Assembly (NCBI GenBank): GCA_015680905.1
Contig: CM027382.1
Coordinates: forward strand, 26,323,501-26,387,500
Length of the DNA stretch: 64,000 bases
DNA from: Coptis chinensis
Lineage: Eukaryota; Streptophyta; Magnoliopsida; Ranunculales; Ranunculaceae
Reading direction: 5' to 3'
Under the pieces are notes generated by a model, which saw only the letters and a list, made by a program, of their open reading frames with translations, was not told the DNA's origin and ran no database searches. The position numbers and the translations under genes were made by a program. Positions 46,378 through 57,532 of the stretch are shown here, one piece after another. How positions within the stretch are numbered: the stretch's first letter is position 1; every line of letters begins with the position of its first letter.

Positions 46378-47591
46378 ACCAATATAAATTTTAATTTAAG
46401 GCTCATAAGGAAACGAATAATGGTGGAGGTTTAGAATTTAGGAAGGAGGAGTTGAAACGCGTCTTCACGAAATGCTTGCTAACTTTCGGCGGGGAAGCTA
46501 GGATAGCGTGTGAATATTCCAGCAGCCAGGTCACCTGAGAGAATTGAGGGAGGTTGTTCGTGCTAGCACGTTCCTTAATTTTTTTCAAGTTTCCTAGGCA
46601 CTGATGGAATAGGATAATGATTTATGATGGTGTATTATGCGGGGTGTTATTAAGATGATTTAGATGAAATTTTTAATTACTATGATTTTTTATTTTTTTA
46701 TTTTTTTATTTTTTTATTTTTTTTTTATTTTTTTTTTATTTTTTTTGTTTATGTAATTAATGTATTATAGAGACGTGATTACGAAATATGCAATTAAAAC
46801 GATAGATGCCAAAATAGAAACTAACTAACATATACTAGTTTACGCAGAAAGTCTACCCATGCAAATTTATATTACCTATACGTGCAACTATATGTAAGTT
46901 ATTACGTGAGCTAGGGGAATGTCGAAACGAACTCATGCAATTGAATACCGTTGTACGTGAATTGATGTAACATACACATACAAAAATATTCTAAGCAGAT
47001 GGTTTGGCCTTCGATATATATCAAAATATATTTGAATCATATTGTGTTAACGTGAATATGTAATGACGAACCACCTTTACATGCAAGAAGTCCTCATGCC
47101 AACATACAAATATACGAGGTAAAACAGGTTATAGCAAATAATATCCTCGACAAAGTTTGAGGAGTTTAAGAGTTTGAAACCTGGCGTCCCGCGATTCCTC
47201 ATATAGCGATCGACTAACTCCCGAGCTTATGCTTACTAGAAAAACAGGACCAGAGAGCCCAAAAGAGTACTGAAAAGGAAAGTGGCCTATACCTGAAAAC
47301 CGAAGTATTGATACTCCAGGTTAGTCTCGCTTGCTACTAATTCAGTCTCGTCGAGACTCTTTTGTCTGCGTTCAAGATTTCTTCAAATTCCTACGGAGTA
47401 CTTAGACTGTGCTAATGAAAATAAACAAAATTTGGTTCACATATATTTGTTAGTAGAAAAAGTTAGGGTAAAGAGTTACGTAACTTGTTAGTATTGTAAC
47501 AGAAATGAAAATTTAAAAAGATGAGGAGGTAGGGGAGGGGGTTTTTATGGATGTATTCCAGTTATTACGTTAAGTCCAGAGTCCTTTGGCA
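46378..47591 (-). other. F: 5' UTR with T-rich tract
   Basis: Non-coding, matching E's 5' UTR. At 46685-46750 lies a tract of short T runs separated by single A. At the same place E has an (AAAT)n tract instead (49573-49614 on the plus strand, so A-rich in the element's sense in both). The tract is thus a fast-changing A-rich spot in the UTR. Confidence 0.75.
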
Positions 47592-47604
47592 TGCAGCGGC
47601 GCCA
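47592..47604 (-). promoter_or_regulatory. F: primer-binding site
   Basis: The minus strand reads TGGCGCCGCTGCA two bases after the 5' LTR end, matching the start of the tRNA-Asp complement. Confidence 0.8.
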
Positions 47605-47606
47605 TT

Positions 47607-49314
47607 TGATAAACACGCATTTATACACGTTTATTGATTTCAGTTACTTATTTTCTTAAGTCCGAGGTCCACAGTCCAAAGTCCGAAGTCCAAAGACCCA
47701 AGTCCAAAGTCCAAAGTCCAACATCCGTATAGTCGTACGTTTTAGTCAAGTTACCTTACTCACGTGGGTTTGGTAGGATAGGTCGAGTAAGGGATCGTCC
47801 AAACCTTAGGGCTCGGATAGGTTCACAACTGGAATTACAACTTTTGGTGAGTAGGATTTTTAGGTTTCTTTTTAGTTGGTTTTAATTAAATTAACGGTAA
47901 TGCAAATAATGTAAATTACTACGGCGATTATATGTAGGTAAACAAAAATAGAGAAACAGGGAGAGAGTTAGTCATACTCATGCGAGAATCATTTTTCAAC
48001 AGTTTATATTACCACATCACTACATCTCTAATTCGTCTCGTTTTCAGAGACGATGTCGAGTATTGATCCCTAGTGCATGCCCACATCTCTAGGTCGCATT
48101 TCACTAACATAAGGAGTTTCAATAATATCTCATCTCTGGTATATTATTTCAGCTCCTGGCTCGATTTCACATCACCGACGCCCGGAGGTCATCGACACCG
48201 CAGAGTCACGCCAGATATTTTTGGTCGCTAAACCGTTCGGAGCATCGGCTGATCCAACTTTGTACGATCTCGATCATTTTGGGACCGGATGTCAAATCTA
48301 AGCCTAATTCCTAAGTAGTGACTCTAGAATATTAAAGAGTCAATCCGGATTTTTACACGAGCAGCATAACCCTCCCCGAGGGGATTAGCTCATGGTCATA
48401 GAAGGAATAATAAAACTTGTTGTATACATTAAGTAAATAAATGCGAGACGAGAATTAAACTAGAAAAGAAATGACTGTTATTAAGGGTAAAATAACTTGC
48501 AGAATTTAAGCTGCTGGAATGGAAATGACAGAATGTAAGTACTGAAGAAATAAACTAACTAGGCGGAAGCTAAAGCATGAAAATGCTGAAGGGGAAATAA
48601 TGAAGGCGACCCCCTCATATATATAGGTTGGATGGCTTGTGAACCATTTAATTGAGTTTTGTTCGTTAGCTAATTGATTTGTTCAAAACTTTGAAAATCA
48701 AAGTTTTGTTTTGATCTGTTTCGTTTTTTGTCTTTTTGCTTTTTAAGTTTTTGTTTTGTAGCTCATTTCAATTCAAACCACCCGCTGAATTGTGCGTATC
48801 GCGGTTCTCTCTTGCCGGTGGTACCAAATTGAAACCATCCTTTGCCACCTCCCTATGCTGACTCGTCATGCCTTCTGGACCCGTAGAGTGGGTCCACTTA
48901 GTGTGTCCAGTAGCGGCGCCGATTTTGGCGTTTTTACGACTTTCTGTCCTTGCGCAGAGTTCTTTGCCCGGGTTGCTATGCCAGCTTCACTAGCCAACGT
49001 CGGCATCTAGATTTATCTGATTTGAGCTTCGGAAGTTTGCTGCTTCTTTATATGTGGACCCGTTCTGCACTGGTTTTGTTCTTTTGGAAACTTCGGCTCT
49101 AATCAGACTTTGTTGGGCTTCACGGTGGTTGAGTGGGAAACTTCAAATATTCCCGTATTCCCGTACTTCGATGCATGTTTTATCACTATATTTATTTTAA
49201 TTGCGGAAACCTGCAAAAGTACGAAAATATAATTATTACATGATTATTAAACACATAATCGACCAAAATGTTATGTCTCTCGGGGTTTAATATTACAGTT
49301 TTGGGTGCTTATCA
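47607..49314 (-). repeat. F: 5' LTR (long form)
   Basis: 1708 bp, matching 31483-33203. Outside a few patches (for example about 48170-48270 and 48780-48810) the two copies are nearly identical. It has the minisatellite at about 47662-47730 and the TATA box at about 48612-48626. Confidence 0.9.
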
Positions 49315-49319
49315 CCACC

Positions 49320-49932
49320 TGCTCAGAATATTTTTGTATGTGTATGTTACATCAATTCACGTACGTGGTATTCATTTGTATGAGTTCGTTCTCGACATTC
49401 CCCTAGCTCACATATAACTCACATATAGTTGCACGTATAAGTAATATAGATTTACATGTGTAGACTTTCTGCGTAAACTAGTATATGTTAATTAGTTTCT
49501 ATTTTGGCATCTATCGTTTTTAATTGCATATTTCGTAATCACGTCTCCATAATACATTAATTACGTAAACTATAAATAAATAAATAAATAAATAAAATAA
49601 ATAAATAAATAAATCCTAATAATTAAAATTTCATCTTAATCATCTTAATAACACCCCGCATAATACACCATCATAAGTAATCGTCCTATTCCATCAGTGC
49701 CTAGGAAACTTGAAAAAAAAATTGAGGTTGCCTAATTATGGAACGTGCTGACACGAACAGCCTCCCTCAATTCTCTCAGGTGACTGCTGGAATATTCAGA
49801 CGCTTATCCTAGCTTACCTTTCCGAGTTAGCAATTTCTCGGGAAGGCGTGCTTCACCTCCCTCTTTCCTTAATTCTAAAACCTCCAGTCATAATTCGTTC
49901 CTTATGAGCCTTAAATTAAAATTTATATTTGT
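49320..49932 (+). other. E: 5' UTR, second part
   Basis: Non-coding UTR resuming after F. An (AAAT)n microsatellite lies at 49573-49614. Conserved stretches near 49620-49700 match F antisense at about 46600-46680. Confidence 0.75.
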
Positions 49933-51930
49933 ATGAGACTACGGTCTGGTAAACATAAGGAATTAGAACTTACATATCGTCGCCGAAAATACAATAAACA
50001 ACTGCTTATGCTATCTCCTAGACATAGTTCATCCTCCGTAAACCAACCTCGTCAAACATCTCCGTTGCTGTCATCTCCCTTAATTATGGCCCAGGAAAAT
50101 CCCACAGTCGAGAAACCCTTTTTGGATTTTTATACTGCCTTACAAGAAGGACCTTCCTCCTGCATTAAACTCGATGCTATTGTAGGTGATTTTCAAATTC
50201 CGCCAAACATTTTCAGTTTGTTACCTGTTTACCATGGTCTAGACCATGAAAAACCGTACAATCACCTTCGTCGGATTCAACAAGTAGTCACCACTTTCCG
50301 CCATCCGACTGTAACCAACGAACAAGTTTTGCTTAGGTTGTTTCCCTTCACCTTAGCTGATAAAGCTTCAGTTTGGCTCACAGGCGAAGCGCCGCAATCC
50401 ATTGACACATGGGCCAAACTCGTACAAGCATTCATGATAAAGTTCTATACTCAGAAGAAAACTACATAAATGCTTCAAAAGATTCAATTCTTTCGCCAGC
50501 ACCCCCAGGAATCCTTTTCGGAAGCATGGAGCAGATTTACTGATCTACTTCTCGAATGTCCCCATCATCAACTTGACACCGCTGTATTAGTCCGTTCATT
50601 CTTTAATGGTCTCTCTGACCATCAAAAGGAAACATTAGATATCATGAACGGCAGTTGTTTCATGGACAAGGGCGCTACTGAAGAGTACACTTTTCTTGAG
50701 AAATAGGCTTCACGAAGCACCCATTGGGGAAACACTGATTCTTCCAGATCTTCTAAAGACACTCCTACCAAGGTTACGTCTATGTTAGAGGTCAAACCCG
50801 ATCCGGAATTAAAAACTCTGATCGAGTCCCTAAACAAAAAGGTCAATGCTCTTTCGGTACAAGTAAATGATCAAAAACCCAACCAGGTCATGGCTGCCAA
50901 CGCTTCCCCATGTCTTCTTTGCTTAAGTCCGGAGCATGCCGATTCTTATTGTCCTTTGGTACACGAGTGCCCTCCCCAACCTTCTGAAGAGGCTTGTGCT
51001 TTCAACATCCCTAATGCACCTTGGCGACAACATCCGAATTTAGCTTGGACACCCCCTGCCCAACAACAAGCTCCTCCGGGTGTCAACAACGTTCCTCTGC
51101 GACCGCCAGCGAACTACAATTCCTATCGTCAAGGAAATCCTCCGCAATTCCAAAGAAGGGCAAAGTAATTTTCCCAACAATGCAAATATAGGGTACCAAA
51201 ACAATCGCAACCTTGTTCCCGCTTAATCAAGGATATGACTACCAAAATCAACCCAGAAATAATAACCGTAAACTAGTTCCCCTTTGCTCGGCTGGTACAA
51301 TCCATACCGATAAAAAAAACGGTGAAACTTTTCTCGACATACATGAATCAACAAAATCAAATCCTAGCTTCTATCCAATGATCTTCACCTGTTAGCTTTC
51401 GGGATAAAAGTCAAAAGGGCGTGTCCCCTGGCCAAGCAGTTCCTAACCCTAAGCCTACAAACACTGCCTTTGAACTCAACAATGCACCAGGATCTAGTAA
51501 TCCAAGCCAGGGTGAGTTAAATGCCATTACCACTCTTCGTTCTGGCCGAACCATCGACAATAAAATACGTATGCCAGACGAGGAATCAACAGAAACCACG
51601 GCTGACGTCCTTCCAACTCCTACTTCGCAACCTATAACGGACGAAGTTGTACCTTCCAATTCTACACCCACGTCCCTAGTGAAGGACGCCACTGATCCTT
51701 ATGCGCGATTCTGCCTAAAAGCTCCATTCCCTACGCGTTTGGTAAAGAACAAACGTGACAAACATTTCAATGAGATCCATGAAACCTTCAAAAATTTGAC
51801 CATAAACTTACCTTTCCTAGATGCGCTTAACCATTTACCCAGGCATGCCAAGTTTTTGAAGGACATGTGCACCACCAAACGACGTACGAATGTTCCTCAA
51901 CAAGCGTTCCTCACTTAGCAGTTTCCCTCG
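49933..51930 (+). pseudogene. gag: E: gag and gag-protease linker
   Basis: The frame opens MRLRSGKHKELELTYRRRKY, a basic N-terminus, then FQIPPNIFSLLPVYHGLDHE, HLRRIQQVVTTFRHPTV and LRLFPFTLADKASVWL, and IDTWAKLVQAFMIKFY. The zinc knuckle CLLCLSPEHADSYC (CX2CX4HX4C) is at about 50912-50953, followed by a Q/P/N-rich stretch and TTLRSGRTIDN. The linker block TFKNLTINLPFLDALNHLP leads to protease. Gag builds the particle and binds the RNA. The first 178 codons are open; overall the copy has a few breaks. Confidence 0.8.
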
Positions 51931-51979
51931 ATTACCACTACTAATGGTGTGGTAAAGTACAGACCCGTGTCCAATTAAC

Positions 51980-52283
51980 CGTACCATGCATGCGTTGACA
52001 AGTATAAATGTTACACGACTTTTAGACCTAGGTGCCAGTGTTAACCTACTTCCCTACTACTTATTTAAGCAGTTAGGTCTTCATGAATTAAAACCTACTA
52101 ATATGACTCTGCAACTCGCGGATCGCTCCATCAAGTACCCAAAGGGCATAGTAGAGAACATCATAGTCAAGGTCCAAGATTTTTACTGCCCAGTTGATTT
52201 TGTCATTTTAGATACTGAAGTGGCCTATGACTCCATTCCTATCATCTTGGGACGTCCTTTTCTTGCAACTGCTAACGCTATCA
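51980..52283 (+). pseudogene. E: aspartic protease, first part
   Basis: RLLDLGASVNLLPYYLFKQ carries the retropepsin D-x-G-A-S core, followed by LQLADRSIKYPKGIVENIIV and the IILGRPFLAT flap-to-end block typical of Athila proteases. Element G interrupts it; the sequence continues at 61499 (INCRDGSMTLSFGNLSVELN). Confidence 0.8.
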
Positions 52284-53436
52284 TGATAACAATTATTTTA
52301 TGTATTCTAACTATCTATGCGTAAACACAAATAATCAATTTATGTAAATACGTGTTTATATCAATATTCCTACTCTCAATAACGAAGTAATATATTAGAG
52401 TCAGGATTCGTTCCACTCTTAAACCCTCAAGACTTAACTAGAATTCAACTACTCGACACAAGGAACAATAGTGAGAGTAATGGGTGATGTGAAATTTCTA
52501 ATATCATTATACTATCATTTCTATATGAAATTGAATACAACATAATCTAAAGATTCTAACTTTATGAAATTTAACTAAACAATAATCCAACCCAACATCA
52601 ATAACTACGAAATGACTAACAACCAAGAAATGAAATTAGATCTAAGCAATAGATAAATGACAAAATCGAATTTGATCAATAATAAACTACTTAATTTATC
52701 TAATGAAGCAATAACAATATTTTAATACTTTAAATTAAAACAAGGGAAATGAAAACTAATTAAAATGGAGATTTAATTCTAGATTTAAAAATTATTCTAA
52801 CCCTAAACTCCATTAACATTAGCTTCCTAACCTAACTTATTTTCTAACCTAACTATCTACCATTAACAAAGAGCTAAGCTTTTGTTTTTATATGTTCAGA
52901 TCCAAAAATCGTGCATGGGCTTGGAGCCACATTTTGGGCCAGAGAATCAGGCCCAAAACCCAATACTTCCAGTCCAAAAAGGCCTCTTCAGCTGCAGTTG
53001 ACTTCGACAAACTTTTTATCCACTTTTGCTCCTCTGATTGGGCCAAGACTTAAACCATTGGAAAGCTCTTTCCGAGCCGGTCGTTTTGACGTAAGGTAGG
53101 CTCAATTCCGAGGTCTAAGTCCAAAGATATGGTCTTCGGAAGTTCTGTTGACTTTGTGCACTGTTTCTGCCCGCGTGGACTTTGACTTTTCATCTTTTGA
53201 CCGGGCTTTATAGAGGCTTTGTCTTCTTGGAAATTGGCCTTTAATCACAGAACTCCTTAGCAACCGACCTTTGCTCTTTTATCTCTCTAAAGTGACACAT
53301 TTCTGCACATAATGGACTTTGAAGCCTTAAATGCATAAAAACACGTAATCAGTATTAACTCTTACTTATTATTCACATAATTGGTCTAAAAGTACGATTG
53401 TTAAAGGGTTAAAACTACAGTTTTGGGCTCTTATCA
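52284..53436 (-). repeat. G: 3' LTR
   Basis: Minus strand from TGATAAGAGCCCAAAACTG (53436) to 52284, 1153 bp. It matches 60343-61498. The GTCAAAGTCCACGCGGGC block lies at about 53172-53190. Confidence 0.9.
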
Positions 53437-53450
53437 AACCACCCCAAACA
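53437..53450 (-). promoter_or_regulatory. G: polypurine tract
   Basis: The minus strand reads CTGTTTGGGGTGGTT against the 3' LTR start, the same tract as in A, C and F but with one G fewer in the run. Confidence 0.75.
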
Positions 53451-55234
53451 GCATTTTTTGCTTGTCCTCAAGCAAATATGAGAAATTAGAATAAGTGACC
53501 AAAAAATGGAGTTCTAACTACTCTCGTTTCACTGAGCGATTGCATTGACCATATCATGACAAGGCCTTAAACCACTAGGAATTCCCTAGTGGACGAAGTT
53601 ATAGCCTCGTGAGAGTTTTCCAGTGAAGGTACTCACAAACTTCATCTATACTACAACGACTAAGAAATAAAACTATTGTTTCCTCATTCATGTCTCAACT
53701 ATCTATACATCTCACTAGCAATTGAATAAGAATAACCAAGTCAAAAACCGAAACTATTATATGCATAATAATCAATCATCTATGATACAAATATATATAC
53801 TATGAGTAATATTATGAAATGCCTAGCGTGGTTCGTTTCTGAAACTTCGAATAAGCGTCCTTAAGTAGGTCCTCACATAAATGTCAAGACAAAACCACTC
53901 TGATTTTTCCGCTCAAGTTTTGCTACTCCATTAATCAAGTGGGCACACTTTACCTTACAATCTCAATGACAAACAAGGAAGCCGGAGTCGATCAAACACA
54001 TCTGCCACTTACTATCACACTAACCTATTCCTAATTGAGCTAGAGGTCTTTATTAGGTGTTGCGGGGATTAGGAGATGGTTTAAGAAGGAAGGAAATGGA
54101 TATTCAAAAGGACAAGTCCGAGATAATAGAGTCTTCAAATTATGTAACTTAGAAAAAAACTTGTTATTTTCTTTTTGCTTCGTACTTTGTTTCCATCCTT
54201 AGCCATATTTTTCTTTTTCTTTTCTTTGGCTTTTGACTCCCTTTTATTCTATTTTTGGAGTTTTTATTTATTTCTATTTTTTTCTTTTCCTTGGATGGAA
54301 ACTTCTTTTCTTTTTCTGAAGCAACTAACTAATTTTTGTTTACACGGTTTTCTCTTCTTCTTTCTTCACTCATTCTATTCTCAGACTTATTCTAGATTGG
54401 GTAAGTTGAATTTTTATTTTGTTTTGTTTTTGTAACAGGGGTAAAGGAATTGTGGTTTATGGAAGGCTAAAGAAAGGCTCAGAGGGGCAACTAGCGGAAA
54501 ATAATTCATAGGTTTGAATTTTTGGCTATATCGATCCAAAGAGGGCCTAAATTCTCGCTTAGGATATGGTATAGTGATCAAGCAAGTGGGCGTGTGATTT
54601 CTCTATCCGATTTTACTTCTCCCTTGTGTCATTTCTCAAATGTTTCGGGCTTCATATAAGGTTTTAGGCTATATTCTCACAGGATTTGTAGAATAAGTAC
54701 TCTAGCCTAGATTTCAGAAACTTACTGCTAACAATCATAGATACTCATGTAATATATTTATAGATAGATGCAAAGATTATTTCCTACATATTAACCTAAG
54801 TTTCTAACAATTATTCTGATGCAATACCAATATTCTGATTGTTAAGAACATAGAGAAAGAAAACAATACCAATATTCCTAAATGTATAGCATAAACTTAT
54901 TTATTTATATTTTTGAAATTTTTAACTTGAAAACAAATGCATATTATACATATCTATATCCTAACAGATACCTTAATTACATGTGTTTCTATGCCCCCAA
55001 ACAAGAAGCATGCTTTGTCCTCAAAGCATTTAAATAAAGAGGGTAGAAAAATACCATGGAAACGCGTAAAATTCTGGAACATCTGCAAAACAAGCTTAGA
55101 ACATACTAATATAGGAAATAAAAAAACTAACGCAACTCTATAAGAGTTCCACCCATTATGGGGTAACAGAATTAAATTGCTTGGGACATAAGCAGACACT
55201 AACTGAAACTAAAAACTTACCTCCACTCCAGCGT
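53451..55234 (-). other. G: 3' non-coding region
   Basis: Collinear with C 1955-3762: GCTTGAGGACAAGC motif beside the PPT, the near-palindrome at 53572-53592, a T-rich tract at 54160-54440, the GGATCGATATAGCC block at about 54525-54545 and a TTTGAGGACAAAGCATG...TTTGGGGGCATAG motif at about 54990-55025. The Phe-rich frame at 54175-54435 is only the complement of the A-rich tract. Confidence 0.7.
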
Positions 55235-56017
55235 TTTCGTCATCCTCCTCTTCTATAAAGAAGTGAGGTTCCTTCGCGATCCCCGCCATGCCATTATAAT
55301 TTGCCAAGCTTGCCGCCATTTATCATTTATGGATGCTAACCTTAAAAGCCACTTGGTCGGATGGGGTGTAAGGTGCAACTGATGAGGTTGTATCCTCCAC
55401 CCTTGCCAACTCATTGCACGGAAAGATCGGATAATACAATTGGTGGGTCTCACAATTTCGACCCCAACCCAATCCGTGAAACGGGCACAAAAAATAGGGA
55501 AGAAACATAGCATAATACGGCAAACTAAAACAGGCATAAGAAGATACTTATGCCTCATGCTATGGGCTCGTGCTAAACTAGACATCAAGGTTCTGGGAAG
55601 GTCATGGCACATACGTCCCGTGGCTAAAGCAAGGAAGACGCTACAAGTGGCATCATTCACAGAAGAAAAAAATGTCATTCCCATAAAATGTTTAGCATGA
55701 TCCAAAACATAACAGTTCCTATCTTCATGGACAGGCTACCAAGGGCGACGTTATATTCGCGTTGGTCCTCGATACGGAAAATGCCTACCCCATAAGCCTC
55801 ATGCAAAAAGTCATAAGTGTAGACATGCCTATTATCTACCCAATAGCATCATGGGTTTTGTATTTCAGCGGGCATGGCAAGTCCAAGAACAAATGCTAGC
55901 AAGAACCATAAGCGGTTCCCAGCCTACGTGTGTGATCACCTCGCGAAACCAAGCACCATAAGTAGTGCTTTGAACAAATCTTGAAATACTGTTCGGTATT
56001 ATTATTGGAGATGTCAT
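55235..56017 (-). pseudogene. G: env-like ORF
   Basis: The minus strand opens MTSPIIIPNSISRFVQSTTYGAWFREVITHVGW, parallel to MTSPIVIPEQSF...YGYWFRDRILQLGW in A. It continues with a SLARAHSMRHKYLLMPVLVCRIM block, FTDWVGVEIVRPTNCIIRSF and a WQIIMAW end. C has the same middle block (SLKRAQTMRRKYLIMLVLVSRIM). It follows a conserved TATA-like leader. Role unknown. The copy is broken in a few places. Confidence 0.7.
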
Positions 56018-57025
56018 CTCAAAACTACGCCCGAATAGCTGCAAATCACCCGGGAACAACCCACCCCAAACCGGAATTTTCCGTGTTCACGGAAAGGCGG
56101 TAGGCGGGTGCGCTTCCACTCATGCTGGTCGCTCCTCGAGGTTTTTGAGTTACAGTGTTTGGGTGCGAGTCGCTCAACTTGGTGCGAAAAGGCCTGCATG
56201 TAAAAAATTCGATAAATGTGTAAAGGTGCGAGAAGGCTCCTGCAGGGGCGCAGGTGTGCTCCGAGGTGCTGATTTGTGAAAATGGTGAAGAACAACGGGA
56301 AACGTGGGAGTGAAAGATGAGAGATGGAAGTTAGGTGTAGTGTGGGTTGTGAGTGTAGAATGAACGAAGTTTTTATAGGTTTTGAATTGTTAAAACGAAT
56401 CGGTAGGTTGCCAAAAAGCTTTAAGGCAATTTCCGGAAACAATTAAATTTCCGAACCCGAAAATGGAAACAACTCATATTCTTAATTCTATAACAACCCT
56501 AATATCTTTTATACTGGATTTAGAATAGTAACTTCTAAACTCTCTTAGATTTCATCCTACCACCACATCTAATCATAGGTATGCCAATTACGGCAATATG
56601 CTCAACCTTCACTCCAAAACAAACTCTAAAATGGAGGATCTTCTACAAATCATGATAGAATAAATAATACCACCCCCAAACAATTCGGGAAGGTGGGATT
56701 AACAATAAAATCCATGCACAATTTGAAAAGAACAACATTATATTAAAATTGAAATTCAAACAACATTTAACTACCAAATTCAAAGTTAACTACGGAATTT
56801 AACAACATAACATCCTATCTACTAAAAATAATAAAAAACAACATCACAACAACAAACAAGGAGAAATCTAGCTACTCTTAAAGGGAGCGAGGTGGGGATA
56901 AGAATAGGAAGTTTAGTGATCAAGCATGGAAAAACCAAACACCCCACCCCCAAACAAATTTTTGAAAACAGGTTTGTAAAAATTGGTTTTAAAACGTGGG
57001 TCTTTTAAAGTCAAATTCCCTAGAC
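56018..57025 (-). promoter_or_regulatory. G: TATA-like leader before env-like ORF
   Basis: In the element's sense CCTATAAAAACTTCGTTCAT (about 56361-56381) is followed by TCTACACTCACAACCC, matching A and C. GAGCGC/GGTGCGAG-type repeats lie at about 56100-56270. Two PPT-like runs, TTTGGGGGTGG at about 56670 and TTTGGGGGTGGGG at about 56945-56957, lie upstream. Between these two runs A has all of env-like ORF 1; G lacks it. Confidence 0.5.
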
Positions 57026-57532
57026 TTAAAGTGATATATATGTATTTACATGCAGTTTCCCATATATCAATAATCTAAACAATTGTGGATCTTTCCATAA
57101 ATAGTTAACATGGAATGCACCACCAAACAGATTCAAGCTCCAAAACTTTCTACGACGCAACTTAGTCGAATAAGAAGGTGTCCAAGTGAATGATCGTGAG
57201 TAAATGAATGGTTTTGGAAAATACTTGGAATGTGGATAAGTGTTAGAAGAAAAGGGTGGGAAGAATGATTGGATTTTATGAGGGATTAACTCAGGTGGAT
57301 AGTGGTAGGGTGGTGCTCTAGGTAGTGCTTGAGAAGGTGGATCATCACAGGCTCTTAGAAACTCGTCCAATTCCTCATCTAGGTTGTTCGCATCCATATA
57401 ATTATGGTATTCATCTCCATCTTTGAGGAATTCATCTATCTCGTCTATTATGAGGTTTAGTCCATCTCTTCTATGGTCAGAAGGTAGGGTTGAAAATTCT
57501 TTCTCTAGTTCGGTTATGTTCAAAAGAGTCAA
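57026..57532 (-). pseudogene. G: unidentified segment shared with A
   Basis: The open stretch has an acidic first half (DEIDEFLKDGDEYHNYMDAN), a proline- and tyrosine-rich middle (PPYHYPPELIPHK, FPPFSSNTYPHSKYF) and the end KLRRRKFWSLNLFGGAFHV, YLWKDPQLFRLLIY. The end matches A 11040-11220. I do not recognise the family. No protease, RT or integrase motif is present. Confidence 0.55.

Larger units (their letters stand above)
31483..49314 (-). mobile_element. Element F: long Athila-like element with both LTRs
   Basis: F is a 17.8-kb minus-strand element with LTRs of 1708 (5') and 1721 bp (3') and perfect CCACC target duplications at 31478-31482 and 49315-49319. In reading order: LTR, PBS, long 5' UTR, gag, protease, RT, RNase H, integrase, env-like ORF 1, a short membrane-peptide ORF, env-like ORF 2, env-like ORF 3, 3' non-coding region, PPT, LTR. 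That is several kb longer than a typical 10-12 kb Athila element, mostly through the extra env-like ORFs. The LTRs are very similar outside a few noisy patches, so it is young compared with A and D. Gag-pol and two of the env-like ORFs are broken in places. Confidence 0.9.

Noticed and set aside
46681-46750. Possible satellite or CRISPR-like array
   Set aside because: Simple T-run tract without spacers or fixed unit; no CRISPR features anywhere in the window.
54175-54435. Phe/Leu-rich frame that looks like a membrane protein
   Set aside because: It is the complement of the same A-rich tract in G's 3' region, so the hydrophobicity is a by-product of T-richness.
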